Source: VRUE01 sp047519745
GTDB taxonomy: Bacteria > Actinomycetota > Thermoleophilia > Solirubrobacterales > 70-9
Direction: 5' to 3'
DNA length: 42,567 nt
NCBI GenBank assembly: GCA_047519745.1
Contig: JAPVSJ010000063.1
Location: 1 to 42,567 of the forward strand
The notes beneath the pieces are model-generated. The model did no database searches and had not been told where the DNA came from. It saw nothing but the letters and a program-made list of their open reading frames with translations. Below, one piece after another: positions 1-8,408 of this stretch. Each line of letters begins with the position of its first letter. Position 1 is the first letter of the stretch. Made by a program: the position numbers and the translations under genes.

Positions 1-587
1 AGAAGTTCGACTACCGGCGCGGCTACAAGTTCTCCACCTACGCGACCTGGTGGATCCGCCAGGCGGTGACCCGGGCGATCGCCGACAAGGCGCGGACGAT
101 CCGCATCCCGGTCCACATGGTCGAGAAGCTGAACCGGGTCGCCCATGTCGAGCGCCAGTTGGTGCAGCGCTTCGGCCGCGAGCCCGAGCCGGCCGAGATC
201 GCCGAGGAGCTGCGCTGGCCGCTGCCCGAAGTGCGCGAGATCCTCCGCGTCGCCCAGCTGCCCGTCTCGCTGGAGAAACCGGTGGGCGACGAGGACGACT
301 CCGAGCTCGGCGATTTCGTCGCCGACGACACGATCGCCGAGCCGTTCGAAGAGGCGAGCGAACACATGCAGAAGGAGGGTGTGCGCAAGGCGCTCTCGGC
401 GCTGCCCGAGCGCGAGCGGCAGGTGATCGAGCTTCGCTACGGCCTCACCGGGCTGGAGCCGCTGACGCTCGAGGAGGTCGGCAACACGTTCGGCGTCACC
501 CGTGAGCGGATCCGCCAGATCGAGAACAACACGCTGAAGAAACTCCAGCATCTCCCGGAGGCACAGATGCTCCGCGAAGCTTCCTGA
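1..587 (+). CDS. rpoD: RNA polymerase principal sigma factor (RpoD/SigA), C-terminal part
   Basis: The reading frame is open from the window edge (first full codon at base 3) to TGA at 585-587, so the 5' part of the gene lies outside. About 194 residues are visible. They begin inside sigma region 2.3-2.4 (YKFSTYATWWIRQAVTRAI, which melts and reads the -10 element), run through region 3 (RIPVHMVEKLN), and end with region 4 (LPERERQVIELRYGL, then the -35-reading helix-turn-helix TREIRIQ-type segment VTRERIRQIENN). Group-1 sigma factors direct housekeeping transcription, and these motifs are the most conserved in the family. Two hairpins follow the stop. It could in principle be a group-2 paralogue, because the N-terminal regions that separate the groups are not in view. 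Confidence 0.93.
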   Translation, partial: KFDYRRGYKFSTYATWWIRQAVTRAIADKARTIRIPVHMVEKLNRVAHVERQLVQRFGREPEPAEIAEELRWPLPEVREILRVAQLPVSLEKPVGDEDDSELGDFVADDTIAEPFEEASEHMQKEGVRKALSALPERERQVIELRYGLTGLEPLTLEEVGNTFGVTRERIRQIENNTLKKLQHLPEAQMLREAS

Positions 588-626
588 CGCGCCGGAGGGG
601 CCGCCATGCGGCGTCTTCGGTCGCTC

Positions 627-687
627 GCGTGCTAAAGCACGCCACGCTCCCTGCATCCTTGCCTGACGACCCCTCCGACGCGTCAGG
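627..687 (+). terminator. Two hairpins downstream of the sigma factor gene
   Basis: A perfect 6-bp stem GCGTGC/GCACGC with a TAAA loop lies at 627-642. A second 7-bp stem CCTGACG/CGTCAGG lies at 662-687. Neither has a T-run, which is common for actinobacterial 3' ends. They fill the 118-base gap before the next gene and plausibly end the sigma factor transcript. Confidence 0.5.
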
Positions 688-705
688 GGCTGAAATACTG
701 AGCCG

Positions 706-1167
706 ATGCCCTCTGGGGATAAGTTCTACTCGCGAATGTCGCAGCGAATCGGCGCGCGCGGCCTGCGCTGGGTCGGCAGGTTCAACGTGCCGTTGTACAG
801 GCTCAGTGGTGGGCGGATCGGCGGCAAGATCAACCAGGCGCCCGTATTGCTGTTGACCACCACCGGCCGTAAATCGGGGCAGCAGCGGACCGCCCCGGTC
901 GTCTACCTCGCCGACGGCGCGAACCTGGTCGTTATCGGCTCCAACGCCGGCCACAGCCGCACCCCCGCCTGGTCGCTCAACCTGAAGACCAACCCCGATG
1001 CCGAGGTCGAGGTGGGGCGCGAACGGCGGCCGGTGCGGGCGCGGGTGGCAGAGGGCGATGAGCGGGCCGACCTCTGGCGCAGGCACAACGAGCAGTACTC
1101 GGGCTTCGACGAATACGAGGCGCGCACCGACCGCGACATCGCCCTGTTCGTGCTCGAGCCACGATGA
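706..1167 (+). CDS. Deazaflavin (F420)-dependent nitroreductase-family protein (Ddn-like)
   Basis: A 153-residue protein of the usual length for the Ddn/DUF385 family. The family signature is clear: LLLTTTGRKSGQQRTAPV (about residues 46-63), then VVIGSNAG, then PAWSLNLKTNPDAEVEVG. In mycobacteria this split beta-barrel family binds cofactor F420 and reduces quinones or nitroimidazoles; the substrate here cannot be read from sequence. The start ATG is at 706 with no obvious ribosome binding site. The stop overlaps the next gene's ATG (ATGA at 1164-1167), so the two are probably translated together. Presence of the family fits an actinobacterium that makes F420. Confidence 0.85.
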   Translation: MPSGDKFYSRMSQRIGARGLRWVGRFNVPLYRLSGGRIGGKINQAPVLLLTTTGRKSGQQRTAPVVYLADGANLVVIGSNAGHSRTPAWSLNLKTNPDAEVEVGRERRPVRARVAEGDERADLWRRHNEQYSGFDEYEARTDRDIALFVLEPR

Positions 1168-1541
1168 CCGCTCTCCACCCATTCCGCCTTGCCGTCGAGG
1201 CAAAGGACCTGGAGGCGGCCGCGGCGACGCTGCGCGAGGACGTCGTCCTGCACAGCCCGATTCTCTTCCGTGGCTTCGAGGGCCGCGAGATCGTCATGCA
1301 GGTCCTCACCCATGTCGCCGCGACCCTGGAGGACTTCATCTACACCGATGAGCTCGCGGACGAGCGCACCGTAGTCCTGCGCTTCAAGGCCCGCGTCGGC
1401 GACCGCGAGCTGGAGGGCATCGACTTCCTCGAGCTCGACGAGCAGGGCCTGGTCAAGGAGTTGACCGTCTTCATGCGCCCGATGTCAGCCCTCACCGCCT
1501 TCAACGAGCAGATGGCCGCCCGCCTGGGCGTCGAGACCTGA
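1164..1541 (+). CDS. SnoaL/NTF2-like fold protein
   Basis: A 125-residue protein whose pattern matches the small cone-shaped NTF2-like/SnoaL fold: an N-terminal helix (FRLAVEAKDLEAAAATL), the motif DVVLHSPILFRGFEGREIV, then beta strands ending in KELTVFMRPMSALTAF. Such proteins may be hydrolases, isomerases or ligand-binding proteins, and no catalytic set lets me choose. It overlaps the upstream F420-type reductase by four bases, so the pair forms a two-gene unit. It ends 29 bases before tRNA-Tyr. Confidence 0.7.
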   Translation: MTALHPFRLAVEAKDLEAAAATLREDVVLHSPILFRGFEGREIVMQVLTHVAATLEDFIYTDELADERTVVLRFKARVGDRELEGIDFLELDEQGLVKELTVFMRPMSALTAFNEQMAARLGVET

Positions 1542-1570
1542 CGCTCCCCCCGGTAAACTCGCACCGCCTC

Positions 1571-1652
1571 GGGGGAGTGTCCGAGTGGTTAAAGGAGATC
1601 GGCTGTAAACCGATTGGCTCTGCCTACGCAGGTTCGAATCCTGCCTCCCCCA
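1571..1652 (+). tRNA. tRNA-Tyr (GTA)
   Basis: A complete 82-nt class II tRNA. The acceptor stem is GGGGGAG (1571-1577) with CTCCCCC (1645-1651) and A1652 as discriminator. The anticodon stem ATCGG/CCGAT holds loop CTGTAAA, giving anticodon GTA at 1605-1607. There is a long variable arm, and the T arm is GCAGG-TTCGAAT-CCTGC (1628-1644). CCA is not encoded. A possible -10 (TAAACT) lies at 1554-1559. The SDR gene's ATG begins two bases after the discriminator. Confidence 0.96.
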
Positions 1653-1653
1653 T

Positions 1654-2364
1654 ATGAGCAACCTCGACGGCCGCATTTACGCCATCGCTGGCATCGGCGG
1701 TGGGCTCGGGCCGGTCGTGGCCGAATGCCTGGCGGCTGAGGGGGCCACCGTCGCCGGTGCGGATCGCTCTCAGGATCGGGCTGACGAGATCGGGGTCGGG
1801 TTGGAGCTGCCCGTCGAGCGTTGGGACGGGCGGGGGGTCGACCTGCTCGACGAGGAGGCGGCCCGGGACTGGTGCGCGGCGCTACTCGAGCGCTTCGGCC
1901 GGGTCGACGGCCTGCTGCATCTGGTCGGCGGCTGGCGTGGGGGGCAGGCGCTCCATGAGGCGCCGCTCGCCGACTGGGACCTGCTCCACGACCTCCTGAT
2001 CCGCACCGTCCAGCACACCACCCGCGCCTTCCACGATGCACTGCTCGGCTCCGAGCACGGCCGCTTCGTCCTCGTCTCCGCCAAGCAGGCGCAGGCGCCA
2101 TCGAACTCCAACGCCGCCTATTCCGCGGCGAAGGCGGCCGCCGAGGCCTGGACGCTCGCCTACGCCGACGGCTTTCGCGGCACCGAGGCAACGGCGAACA
2201 TCGTCGTCGTCGAGGCGATCCTCACCCGGCAGATGAAGGAGGAGAACCCTGGAGGGGACTTTTCCTCGTTCACCCCGGCCGAGCACATCGGCGCGGCGAT
2301 CGCCTTCCTCTGCTCCGATGCCGCCGGGGAGATGAACGGCCGGCGCCTGTCGCTCCATGGCTAG
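1654..2364 (+). CDS. Short-chain dehydrogenase/reductase (SDR) family protein
   Basis: A 236-residue protein of typical SDR length. It has an N-terminal nucleotide-binding glycine motif (IAGIGGGLG, about residues 10-18), an acidic residue after the second strand (GADRSQ), LLHLVGGWRGG in place of the usual NAG segment, and the catalytic YSAAK near residue 153. The C-terminal NGRRLSLHG matches the family's last strand. The substrate is unknown. The ATG is one base beyond the tRNA-Tyr discriminator, so no separate ribosome binding site exists. The gene is therefore either translated from a tRNA-mRNA precursor or as a leaderless message after tRNA 3' processing. Confidence 0.85.
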   Translation: MSNLDGRIYAIAGIGGGLGPVVAECLAAEGATVAGADRSQDRADEIGVGLELPVERWDGRGVDLLDEEAARDWCAALLERFGRVDGLLHLVGGWRGGQALHEAPLADWDLLHDLLIRTVQHTTRAFHDALLGSEHGRFVLVSAKQAQAPSNSNAAYSAAKAAAEAWTLAYADGFRGTEATANIVVVEAILTRQMKEENPGGDFSSFTPAEHIGAAIAFLCSDAAGEMNGRRLSLHG

Positions 2365-2396
2365 AGGCGTAGCTCGCCCGCCACTTACCATGCAGT

Positions 2397-3191
2397 GTGA
2401 TGAGCAGTAACGGTTCCGAGAGCTCCAGGCCCGCCAAGGGCGAGATGACGATCCGCCAGCTGGCGGAGCGGACCGGGATGACCGTCCGCAACATCCGCGC
2501 CCATCAGACGCGCGGCCTGCTGCCGCCACCCACCGTTCGCGGCCGTACCGGCTACTACGGCGAGGAGCACGTCGCCCGGATCGAGCTGACCCGTGAGATG
2601 CAGGCCGACGGCCTCAACCTGGAGGCGATACGGCGCGTGCTCGACAGCGGCGATGGCTCGGCTGCGGCGATCTTCGACTTCACCCGCGCCCTCCGCGTTC
2701 CCTTCGAAGACGAGGCGCCGGAGATCGTCGACGCCGACGAGCTGGCGGGGATCTGGAGTGAGGTAGCGGATCCGAAGCTGACCCGGCGGGCGGAGAAACT
2801 GGGGATCTTCCGCACCCTGCCCGACGGGCGGGTCGAGGTGATCAGCCCACAACTGCTGCGTGCCGCCGCCGAGCTGGCCGAGCTTGGAGTCGGTGCTGAG
2901 GGCGCCCTCGTAACCGCGGAGAAATTGCGCCGCCATGCAGACGGCGCCGCGCGCGCCTTCGTCGACCTCTTCGTCAAGGAGGTATGGCAGCCGTTCGATC
3001 GCGCCGGCCGGCCCGAGCTCGACTGGCCACGGATGAGCGAGGCGCTCGAACGGATGCGGCCTCTCGCCGCCGGTGCGCTGCTGGCGACCTTCCAGATCGC
3101 GATGGCGGAGGCGGTCGAGAAGGAGAGCGAGCGCACGCTGCGGCTCGCCGCTCGCCCGAGCAAGCGCTCCGGCAAGCGGCGCAAACGCTAG
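2397..3191 (+). CDS. MerR-family transcriptional regulator
   Basis: A 264-residue protein. Residues about 18-85 form the MerR winged helix: MTIRQLAERTGMTVRNIRAH, then the conserved wing RGLLPPPTVRGRTGYYGEEH and EMQADGLNLEAIRRVL. The remaining ~180 residues are helical and match no effector domain I recognise. It has none of the cysteines typical of metal-sensing MerR proteins, so an organic ligand or no ligand is likelier. The GTG at 2397 is directly followed by ATG at 2400; either may start translation. Its stop overlaps the stop of the convergent TetR gene. Confidence 0.85.
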   Translation: MMSSNGSESSRPAKGEMTIRQLAERTGMTVRNIRAHQTRGLLPPPTVRGRTGYYGEEHVARIELTREMQADGLNLEAIRRVLDSGDGSAAAIFDFTRALRVPFEDEAPEIVDADELAGIWSEVADPKLTRRAEKLGIFRTLPDGRVEVISPQLLRAAAELAELGVGAEGALVTAEKLRRHADGAARAFVDLFVKEVWQPFDRAGRPELDWPRMSEALERMRPLAAGALLATFQIAMAEAVEKESERTLRLAARPSKRSGKRRKR

Positions 3192-3943
3192 GCGAGAGCC
3201 GCGTCGTCCATCTCCTCGCCGGCGGCCTCGCGGCCGGCGTAGGAGAGGACGGCGAAATACATCAGCGAGGGGAGGAGCGCGTCGAGATCCTCGGTCTCGC
3301 CTTTCTGCAGGCGTGCATAGAGCACTGACTCGATCCCGCCGACGACCCCGGCGGCGGCGATCGCCGAAGGGGGTTCCTCCAGGTCCTCCCTGACCAAAGC
3401 ATCGATGCAACCGGCGAAGTGGTCGAGCAGCTCGTCGCGGCGCAGCAGCCCCGCGGGGCTCGACGCCCGCGCCTCGACGATCACGATGCGGGCTTCTTCG
3501 GGCTCATCGACGATGAAGCGCAGCAGCTCGGCGATCCCGCTGCGCAGCTGGTCGCGCCAGGTCGGCCCGGCGTCGCGGCGGGCCGCCTCGATCCGCGCCC
3601 GCATCCGGCCCGCCGCGGTGTCGAAGGCGGCGAGGAAGCAATCTTCCTTGTCCTCGAACTGCTCGTAGAAGGTCGGCCGTGAGATCCCGGCGCGGGTGAG
3701 CACGTTCTGGACCGTGAGCGTGTTGTAGCCGATATCAGTCGCGGCGCCGATCATCGCTGTCAACAAGCGCTCCCGCTGGACCGCCTTGACCAGGTCGGCC
3801 GGAAGCGTCCTCACTCCGGCGGGAAAACGACCGTCGGCGCGGGTGAGCAGGGCCAGCGCCTCGCCGAGTTCCGAGTCCGACCACCGACCCCCGGTCGCCT
3901 CTGCCAGCTTCTCCCTACTGAGCATGACCCTCTCTGGTGCCAT
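3188..3943 (-). CDS. TetR-family transcriptional regulator with N-terminal extension
   Basis: About 251 residues from the ATG at 3943-3941. An in-frame ATG at 3925 preceded by GAGAGGG is an alternative start. The helix-turn-helix is clear (IGYNTLTVQNVLTRAGISR, then PTFYEQFEDKEDCFLAAFD). It is preceded by about 45 unusual residues (SDSELGEALALLTRADGRF). The helical ligand-binding part ends with YARLQKGETEDLDALLPSL, a segment shared with the two TetR genes downstream. It is divergent from the next TetR gene, with 106 bases between starts, so both may be controlled from that gap. The ligand is unknown. An upstream open frame extending over the divergent gene was ignored as a shadow. Confidence 0.82.
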   Translation of the reverse strand: MAPERVMLSREKLAEATGGRWSDSELGEALALLTRADGRFPAGVRTLPADLVKAVQRERLLTAMIGAATDIGYNTLTVQNVLTRAGISRPTFYEQFEDKEDCFLAAFDTAAGRMRARIEAARRDAGPTWRDQLRSGIAELLRFIVDEPEEARIVIVEARASSPAGLLRRDELLDHFAGCIDALVREDLEEPPSAIAAAGVVGGIESVLYARLQKGETEDLDALLPSLMYFAVLSYAGREAAGEEMDDAALA

Positions 3944-4049
3944 AAGGAACCTACGCGTTTCTTTTAGAAAATATGCAAGCGCTCCAAAGGTACCAGAAAA
4001 GTCACTGACGTGCATGGGAAATTCGGCTATGCCGGGTATCCTTGCTCCT

Positions 4050-4709
4050 ATGCCGCCACGGGGAAATGGGGGGACGCAGGAGAGACAGGCACAGAAACGG
4101 CCTGCCGCATCCGTCCGCCCGGCGCTTCCACGCGAGTTCATCGCCCTGCACAAGCAGCGGCGCATCATGGATGCGCTGGCCGAGTTGACCGCTGAACAGG
4201 GGTATGAGGCGACCAAGATCTCCGACATCGTCAAGCGCGCCGGTGTCGCTCGGAAAACGCTCTACGACAACTTCGAGGGCAAGGAGGAGGTCTTCCTTGC
4301 CGCCTTCGACGCCGCCCGGGATGAGGTCCTCCGTCGTGTCGAGGAAGCCGTCGCCGACGGCGACGAGGACTGGCAGGACCGGATCGAGGCCGGGCTCGCC
4401 GCGTTTCTCGGTTTCGTCGCCGAGCAACCGACCCTGGCGCGGATGTGCATGATCGAGGCGCTCTCCGCCACACCGGCGACAACGAAGCGCTACGAGGATT
4501 CGCTGGAGACGTTCGTCGAGCTGACAAAGCAGACGCTGCCACGAGATGAGCGGCTGCCCGACACGATCGCCGAGACGCTGGTCGGTGGCGTCGCCTGGAT
4601 CGTCTACCAGCAGATTCGTCGCGGTGAGGCAGAGCGGGCCGAGGACCTCCTGCCCGAACTCACCGAGTTCATGATGGCGCCGTACCTGGGCGCCGGCATG
4701 GCCGAGTAA
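4050..4709 (+). CDS. TetR-family transcriptional regulator
   Basis: 219 residues from ATG 4050 (in-frame ATGs at 4014 and 4029 are alternatives). After a basic linker comes a typical TetR DNA-binding domain: LPREFIALHKQRRIMDALAE, EQGYEATKISDIVKRAGVAR and KTLYDNFEGKEEVFLAAFD. The helical sensor domain ends in QIRRGEAERAEDLLPEL and APYLG. The same end pattern (R-x-GE-x-x-x-x-x-LLPEL, TPYLG) occurs in the next gene, so the two look like paralogues from local duplication. No ligand can be assigned. Confidence 0.85.
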   Translation: MPPRGNGGTQERQAQKRPAASVRPALPREFIALHKQRRIMDALAELTAEQGYEATKISDIVKRAGVARKTLYDNFEGKEEVFLAAFDAARDEVLRRVEEAVADGDEDWQDRIEAGLAAFLGFVAEQPTLARMCMIEALSATPATTKRYEDSLETFVELTKQTLPRDERLPDTIAETLVGGVAWIVYQQIRRGEAERAEDLLPELTEFMMAPYLGAGMAE

Positions 4710-4771
4710 CCGTCCCTCGCGGCCGGACCGGCAGGCAAGAAGCGTTTAGCACTGGCAGACTTTAGTACTGC

Positions 4772-5410
4772 ATGAAGCCGCTTCCACGTGGTCGTCACGG
4801 CCTCTCCCGGGAGTTCATCGCGGAGCACCAGCGGGAGCGCCTGCTGACCGCCATCGCGGCCTCACTCGACGAGCACGGCTACGACGGGACGACCGTTTCG
4901 GCGATCGCCGGCCGGGCCGGCGTCTCCAAGAGCGACTTCTACCGTCACTTCGGCAGCAAGGACGAGTGCTTCTTCGCTGCCTACGACGAGGCCATCGAGC
5001 GTCTGCGCGCCGACATGGTGAGCGCCTGCGCGGACGAGGAGGAGTGGGCTCTGGGGGTGTGTGCCGGGCTCGGAGCGGCCCTCGCCTGCCTCAGCGCCGA
5101 GCCAGGGCAGGCCAAGCTGCTGCTGGTCGAGGGTCTGCGCGCCGGGCCGGGCGTCTATGGACGCTTTCAGGCCGCGCTGGAGAGCTTCGTTCCGTGCCTG
5201 CGCGACGGCGCCCCGGAAGGAACCAGCGCCGGTCGGCAGCCCGAGGCCGCCGATGAGGCCGTAGTCGGCGGCATCGCCTCGCTGCTCGGCCGCCGTGTGC
5301 TGGCCGGCGAAACGGCCCAGCTCGAGCGATTCTTCCCGGAACTTGCCGAGTTTGCGCTGACTCCGTACCTCGGCGTCGCCGAGGCGCGCCGCATAATCTC
5401 CTCTCGATGA
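4772..5410 (+). CDS. TetR-family transcriptional regulator
   Basis: 212 residues. The N-terminus LSREFIAEHQRERLLTAIAA closely resembles the preceding TetR protein and is followed by the helix-turn-helix EHGYDGTTVSAIAGRAGVSK and SDFYRHFGSKDECFFAAYD. The C-terminus (RRVLAGETAQLERFFPELAE, TPYLG) again matches its neighbour. Its TGA overlaps the ATG of the dCTP deaminase gene (ATGA, 5407-5410), so the two genes are translationally coupled. Control of the nucleotide-metabolism gene by this regulator is a reasonable guess but is not shown by sequence. Lying 62 bases after the previous TetR gene, it may be in the same transcript. Confidence 0.85.
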   Translation: MKPLPRGRHGLSREFIAEHQRERLLTAIAASLDEHGYDGTTVSAIAGRAGVSKSDFYRHFGSKDECFFAAYDEAIERLRADMVSACADEEEWALGVCAGLGAALACLSAEPGQAKLLLVEGLRAGPGVYGRFQAALESFVPCLRDGAPEGTSAGRQPEAADEAVVGGIASLLGRRVLAGETAQLERFFPELAEFALTPYLGVAEARRIISSR

Positions 5411-6609
5411 GCGACCCCGCAGCAGCCGCCGGAAGCGCGGCAACTGAGCCGCGCCGCGGGGCGACCCCGGGGGTGTTTCCCTCGCAGGCCCTGAGCGAGG
5501 CGATCGCGGCCGAGTGGATCGGCTCGGGCGACTACCGGATCCGCCCCGAGGCGATCCAGCCCGCCAGCATCGATCTCCGCCTTGGCGATTTCGCCTGGGC
5601 ACTGCGCTGCAGCTTCCTGCCCGACGTCGATTCGACCGTCGAAGAGAAGATCGAGGGGCTCGCCTTCCAGAAAGTCGACCTGCGCGACGGGGCCGTACTG
5701 GAGCGTGACCGCCCTTACCTCGTGCCGCTGATCGAGGAGCTGGCGCTGCCCGAGGACGTGCGGGCCAAGGCCAACCCGAAGAGCTCTACCGGTCGCCTCG
5801 ACGTCTTCACCCGGGTGCTCACCGACCGCCACCACCGCTTCGACGAGATCCGCCCCGGCTACCACGGCCGCCTCTACCTGGAGGTCGTGCCGCGCTCCTT
5901 TGCGATCCAGGTGCAGACCGGGCTCTCGCTCAATCAGCTGCGGCTGGCCCGCGGCGACGTGCGCCTCGCCGACGCCGAGATCCGCGCCCTGCAGGACGAG
6001 TTCCCGCTGCTCTACCTCGACTCCCACGCGCTGCGCGAGTCGGAGCTGGCGCTGGCCGAAGGACTGTTCCTCAGCGTCGACCTCTCCGGGCCCGGCGACC
6101 GGATCGTCGGCTACCGGGCGAAGAAGAACAGCCTGCCGATCGACCTCTCCCGGATCCGTGCCTATCGCTGGACCGACTACTGGGACCCGGTCTACCCTGA
6201 GCCCGGCGGCCGGATCGTGCTGGAGCCGGAGATCTTCTACCTGCTGCTCTCGGCCGAGGGCGTCTGCATCCCGCCCCAGATCGCCGCCGAGATGATGGCC
6301 TACGACCCGACCGCGGGCGAGCTGCGCACGCACTACGCGGGCTTCTTCGACCCCGGCTTCGGCTATGACCCGGCCGGCGGTCGCCACGGCAGCCGCGCCG
6401 CCCTCGAGGTGCGCGCGCGCGACGTCTCCTTCATGGTCGAGCACCGCCAGCCGGTCTGCAAGCTCGCGCTGGAGCGCACCAGCGCTCCCGCGGAGCGCCT
6501 ATACGGCGCCGACCTGGGCTCCAACTACCAGGGCCAGGTGACGATGCTGAGCAAGCACTTCGAGGAGTCCCTCAACCCGTCAGCGCGAAGCGCACCGCCG
6601 GCTGGCTGA
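5407..6609 (+). CDS. dcd: 2'-deoxycytidine 5'-triphosphate deaminase, long two-domain type
   Basis: 400 residues, twice the length of the E. coli trimeric Dcd and typical of the long form with DCD-like N- and C-terminal halves. The N-terminal half shows PASIDLRLGDFAWALRC (about residues 55-71) and the active-site-like KANPKSSTGRLDVFTRV (near 121-137), the counterpart of the RSS motif in dUTPase/Dcd proteins. The C-terminal half has GELRTHYAGFFDPGFG (near 304-319). The known reaction is deamination of dCTP to dUTP in the cytosol, feeding dTMP synthesis. The gene overlaps the upstream TetR gene by four bases. I know the long form mainly from Alphaproteobacteria, so its presence here may reflect transfer or a wider distribution. 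Confidence 0.82.
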   Translation: MSDPAAAAGSAATEPRRGATPGVFPSQALSEAIAAEWIGSGDYRIRPEAIQPASIDLRLGDFAWALRCSFLPDVDSTVEEKIEGLAFQKVDLRDGAVLERDRPYLVPLIEELALPEDVRAKANPKSSTGRLDVFTRVLTDRHHRFDEIRPGYHGRLYLEVVPRSFAIQVQTGLSLNQLRLARGDVRLADAEIRALQDEFPLLYLDSHALRESELALAEGLFLSVDLSGPGDRIVGYRAKKNSLPIDLSRIRAYRWTDYWDPVYPEPGGRIVLEPEIFYLLLSAEGVCIPPQIAAEMMAYDPTAGELRTHYAGFFDPGFGYDPAGGRHGSRAALEVRARDVSFMVEHRQPVCKLALERTSAPAERLYGADLGSNYQGQVTMLSKHFEESLNPSARSAPPAG

Positions 6610-6625
6610 GGAACGCGGCGAACTG

Positions 6626-8377
6626 GTGAAGGCCGCCGTGGGTAATGCGCTCAAGGCGGTGGGGGCTTGGCTTCTCGCCATGGCCGGGTCGATCCTCGCG
6701 CTGTTCGGCTTCGATGTGGCGTTTCGTCAGCTTCTCGGCGCGCACTCCCCCAACCTCTGGTTCGGCCTCGGCGTCGCCCTACTCGTTTTTTTTGTCATCT
6801 TCTGGCGGATCTTCAGAGCGCTCGTGGCGTGGTTCTTCGGCGACACTCCCACGGAGTGGCCCCTCCTGCTGCTCGCCGCCGTCAGCGCGGCGCTGTTCGT
6901 GGTCGGCCTCCCCCTTTACATCACCGCGCACCGGCACTCCGACGGCCCTCCGATCCGAAGTCAGGTGGCGATCCCGGGGCGGATCGACCTGGTGTTCGTC
7001 TCGGTGGGCCCGCACCGCGGATCGCTCCCCGCCGAGGTTGGCGCTCAGCCGGCCGATCTCGCCGCCTGGGACGTCCACTACAGCGTCGCCGTGCCGGCGA
7101 GCAACGGCACGGGCCTCGAATTCCTCGTGGTCGGCACCGAAAGCCGCAGCGAGGCGCTGCGGGCGCTGCGCAGCGGGCGGCGGGCGAAGCCGGGTGGCGG
7201 CGGGACTCCATGGCGCCCCGGCGCGCAGCACGCGGTGGTGGTGGACGTCGATCGGGCGTCGATCGGGGTTCCATCTACCAGCGATCCGCTGGCGGCGGCG
7301 GCTGCGAGCCTTGGGGTGCCGACCTTCGCCCTGCTCGAGTCCGGCGCACCGGATCGCGCCGCGGCGTGGATGAACTGGACCAGGGATCGCCATGGCGAAG
7401 CGGCCTCGCTCGCCGAACTGGAAGGGCCGACCCTGCTCGACGCCGGCCTTCGCCTGGTCGCCGAAAGCCGCTCGACGCTGGCCGACCGCCAGCTGGCCTA
7501 TGCGTACCGGCCCGTGCTTTTCTTCGACAACCGCGAGTTGTACAACTGGCCCGTCGACGTCGGCTCGGCCTTCGCCGGCGGAGCGGTGAGCATGTGCAAG
7601 CACGGCGCGATCCGCGACGAATGCGAGGGGGTCAAGAGCGGCGCGGACCTCGACCAGTCCTTTGCCTACCTCAAGTTCGATCCGGTGCGCTTCGGCCCCG
7701 CCGACCGGGAAGAAAGCCCCCAGTCAATCGGCAGCGCCTACTACTACCACGTCGTGCACCGGCCTTCGGACCCGCATACCTACATCGACTACTGGTGGTA
7801 CCTGCCGTACAACCCATCGCTCACCGGCTGGATGTGCTCACCAGGGTTCAGCGTGATCGACTTCGACTGCTTCGACCACGAATCCGACTGGGAGGGGGTG
7901 ACGGTCGAGGTTGTGAAGGTCGGTGAGGCGCCGCCGGCCGTCTACTACGCGCAGCATGCGCACGTCGTCCGGTGGACGTGGGGCGAATTGGGGCAACACT
8001 GGAAGGGACTCGGTCAGGACTCGATGGTCGAAGCCGAAGGCGCCCATCATCCACTCGTCTTCGTCGCCCGCGCCAGTCATGCGTCCTACCCTTATCCGTG
8101 CGACGCCGTCTACTGCCACGAGACCAACAGCCCGTTGCCTGAGGGCAGGTACGGTGGGGAAAGCGCGTGGACCGGCGACGAGGACGAAGTCTGCGCGAGC
8201 GCCTGTCTGAAGGCGCTGCCGGTCACCCGTTACGGCAGGCCGGCGAGCTGGAACGCCTTCAGCGGCCCCTGGGGGACTCAGACCTGCATCGTGCACGGGA
8301 CCTTCTGCGATCGCGGCGAAGCGCCGCACTCGCCCGCCTTCCAGTGGCGCTACGAGCACCCCGGCGCGGTTCGCTGA
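6626..8377 (+). CDS. Membrane-anchored protein with Vps62-like domain
   Basis: 583 residues from GTG 6626 (GAGGAA lies 12 bases upstream). Three hydrophobic segments lie within the first ~110 residues (WLLAMAGSILALFGFDVAF, LWFGLGVALLVFFVIFW, LLLLAAVSAALFVVGLPLYI). The rest is probably extracytoplasmic. The C-terminal half begins with YRPVLFFDNRELYNWPVDV and contains IDYWWYLPYNPS, DHESDWEGVTVEV and FVARASHASYPYPCDAVYC. The His/Asp-Trp-Glu pattern is typical of the Vps62/NPP1-like fold seen in secreted bacterial and plant-pathogen proteins. Several cysteines in this part suggest disulfides outside the cell. The function is not known. Confidence 0.65.
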   Translation: MKAAVGNALKAVGAWLLAMAGSILALFGFDVAFRQLLGAHSPNLWFGLGVALLVFFVIFWRIFRALVAWFFGDTPTEWPLLLLAAVSAALFVVGLPLYITAHRHSDGPPIRSQVAIPGRIDLVFVSVGPHRGSLPAEVGAQPADLAAWDVHYSVAVPASNGTGLEFLVVGTESRSEALRALRSGRRAKPGGGGTPWRPGAQHAVVVDVDRASIGVPSTSDPLAAAAASLGVPTFALLESGAPDRAAAWMNWTRDRHGEAASLAELEGPTLLDAGLRLVAESRSTLADRQLAYAYRPVLFFDNRELYNWPVDVGSAFAGGAVSMCKHGAIRDECEGVKSGADLDQSFAYLKFDPVRFGPADREESPQSIGSAYYYHVVHRPSDPHTYIDYWWYLPYNPSLTGWMCSPGFSVIDFDCFDHESDWEGVTVEVVKVGEAPPAVYYAQHAHVVRWTWGELGQHWKGLGQDSMVEAEGAHHPLVFVARASHASYPYPCDAVYCHETNSPLPEGRYGGESAWTGDEDEVCASACLKALPVTRYGRPASWNAFSGPWGTQTCIVHGTFCDRGEAPHSPAFQWRYEHPGAVR

Positions 8378-8408
8378 GCGTCAGGGCCTCCAGCTCGCGC
8401 AGTCGCCT

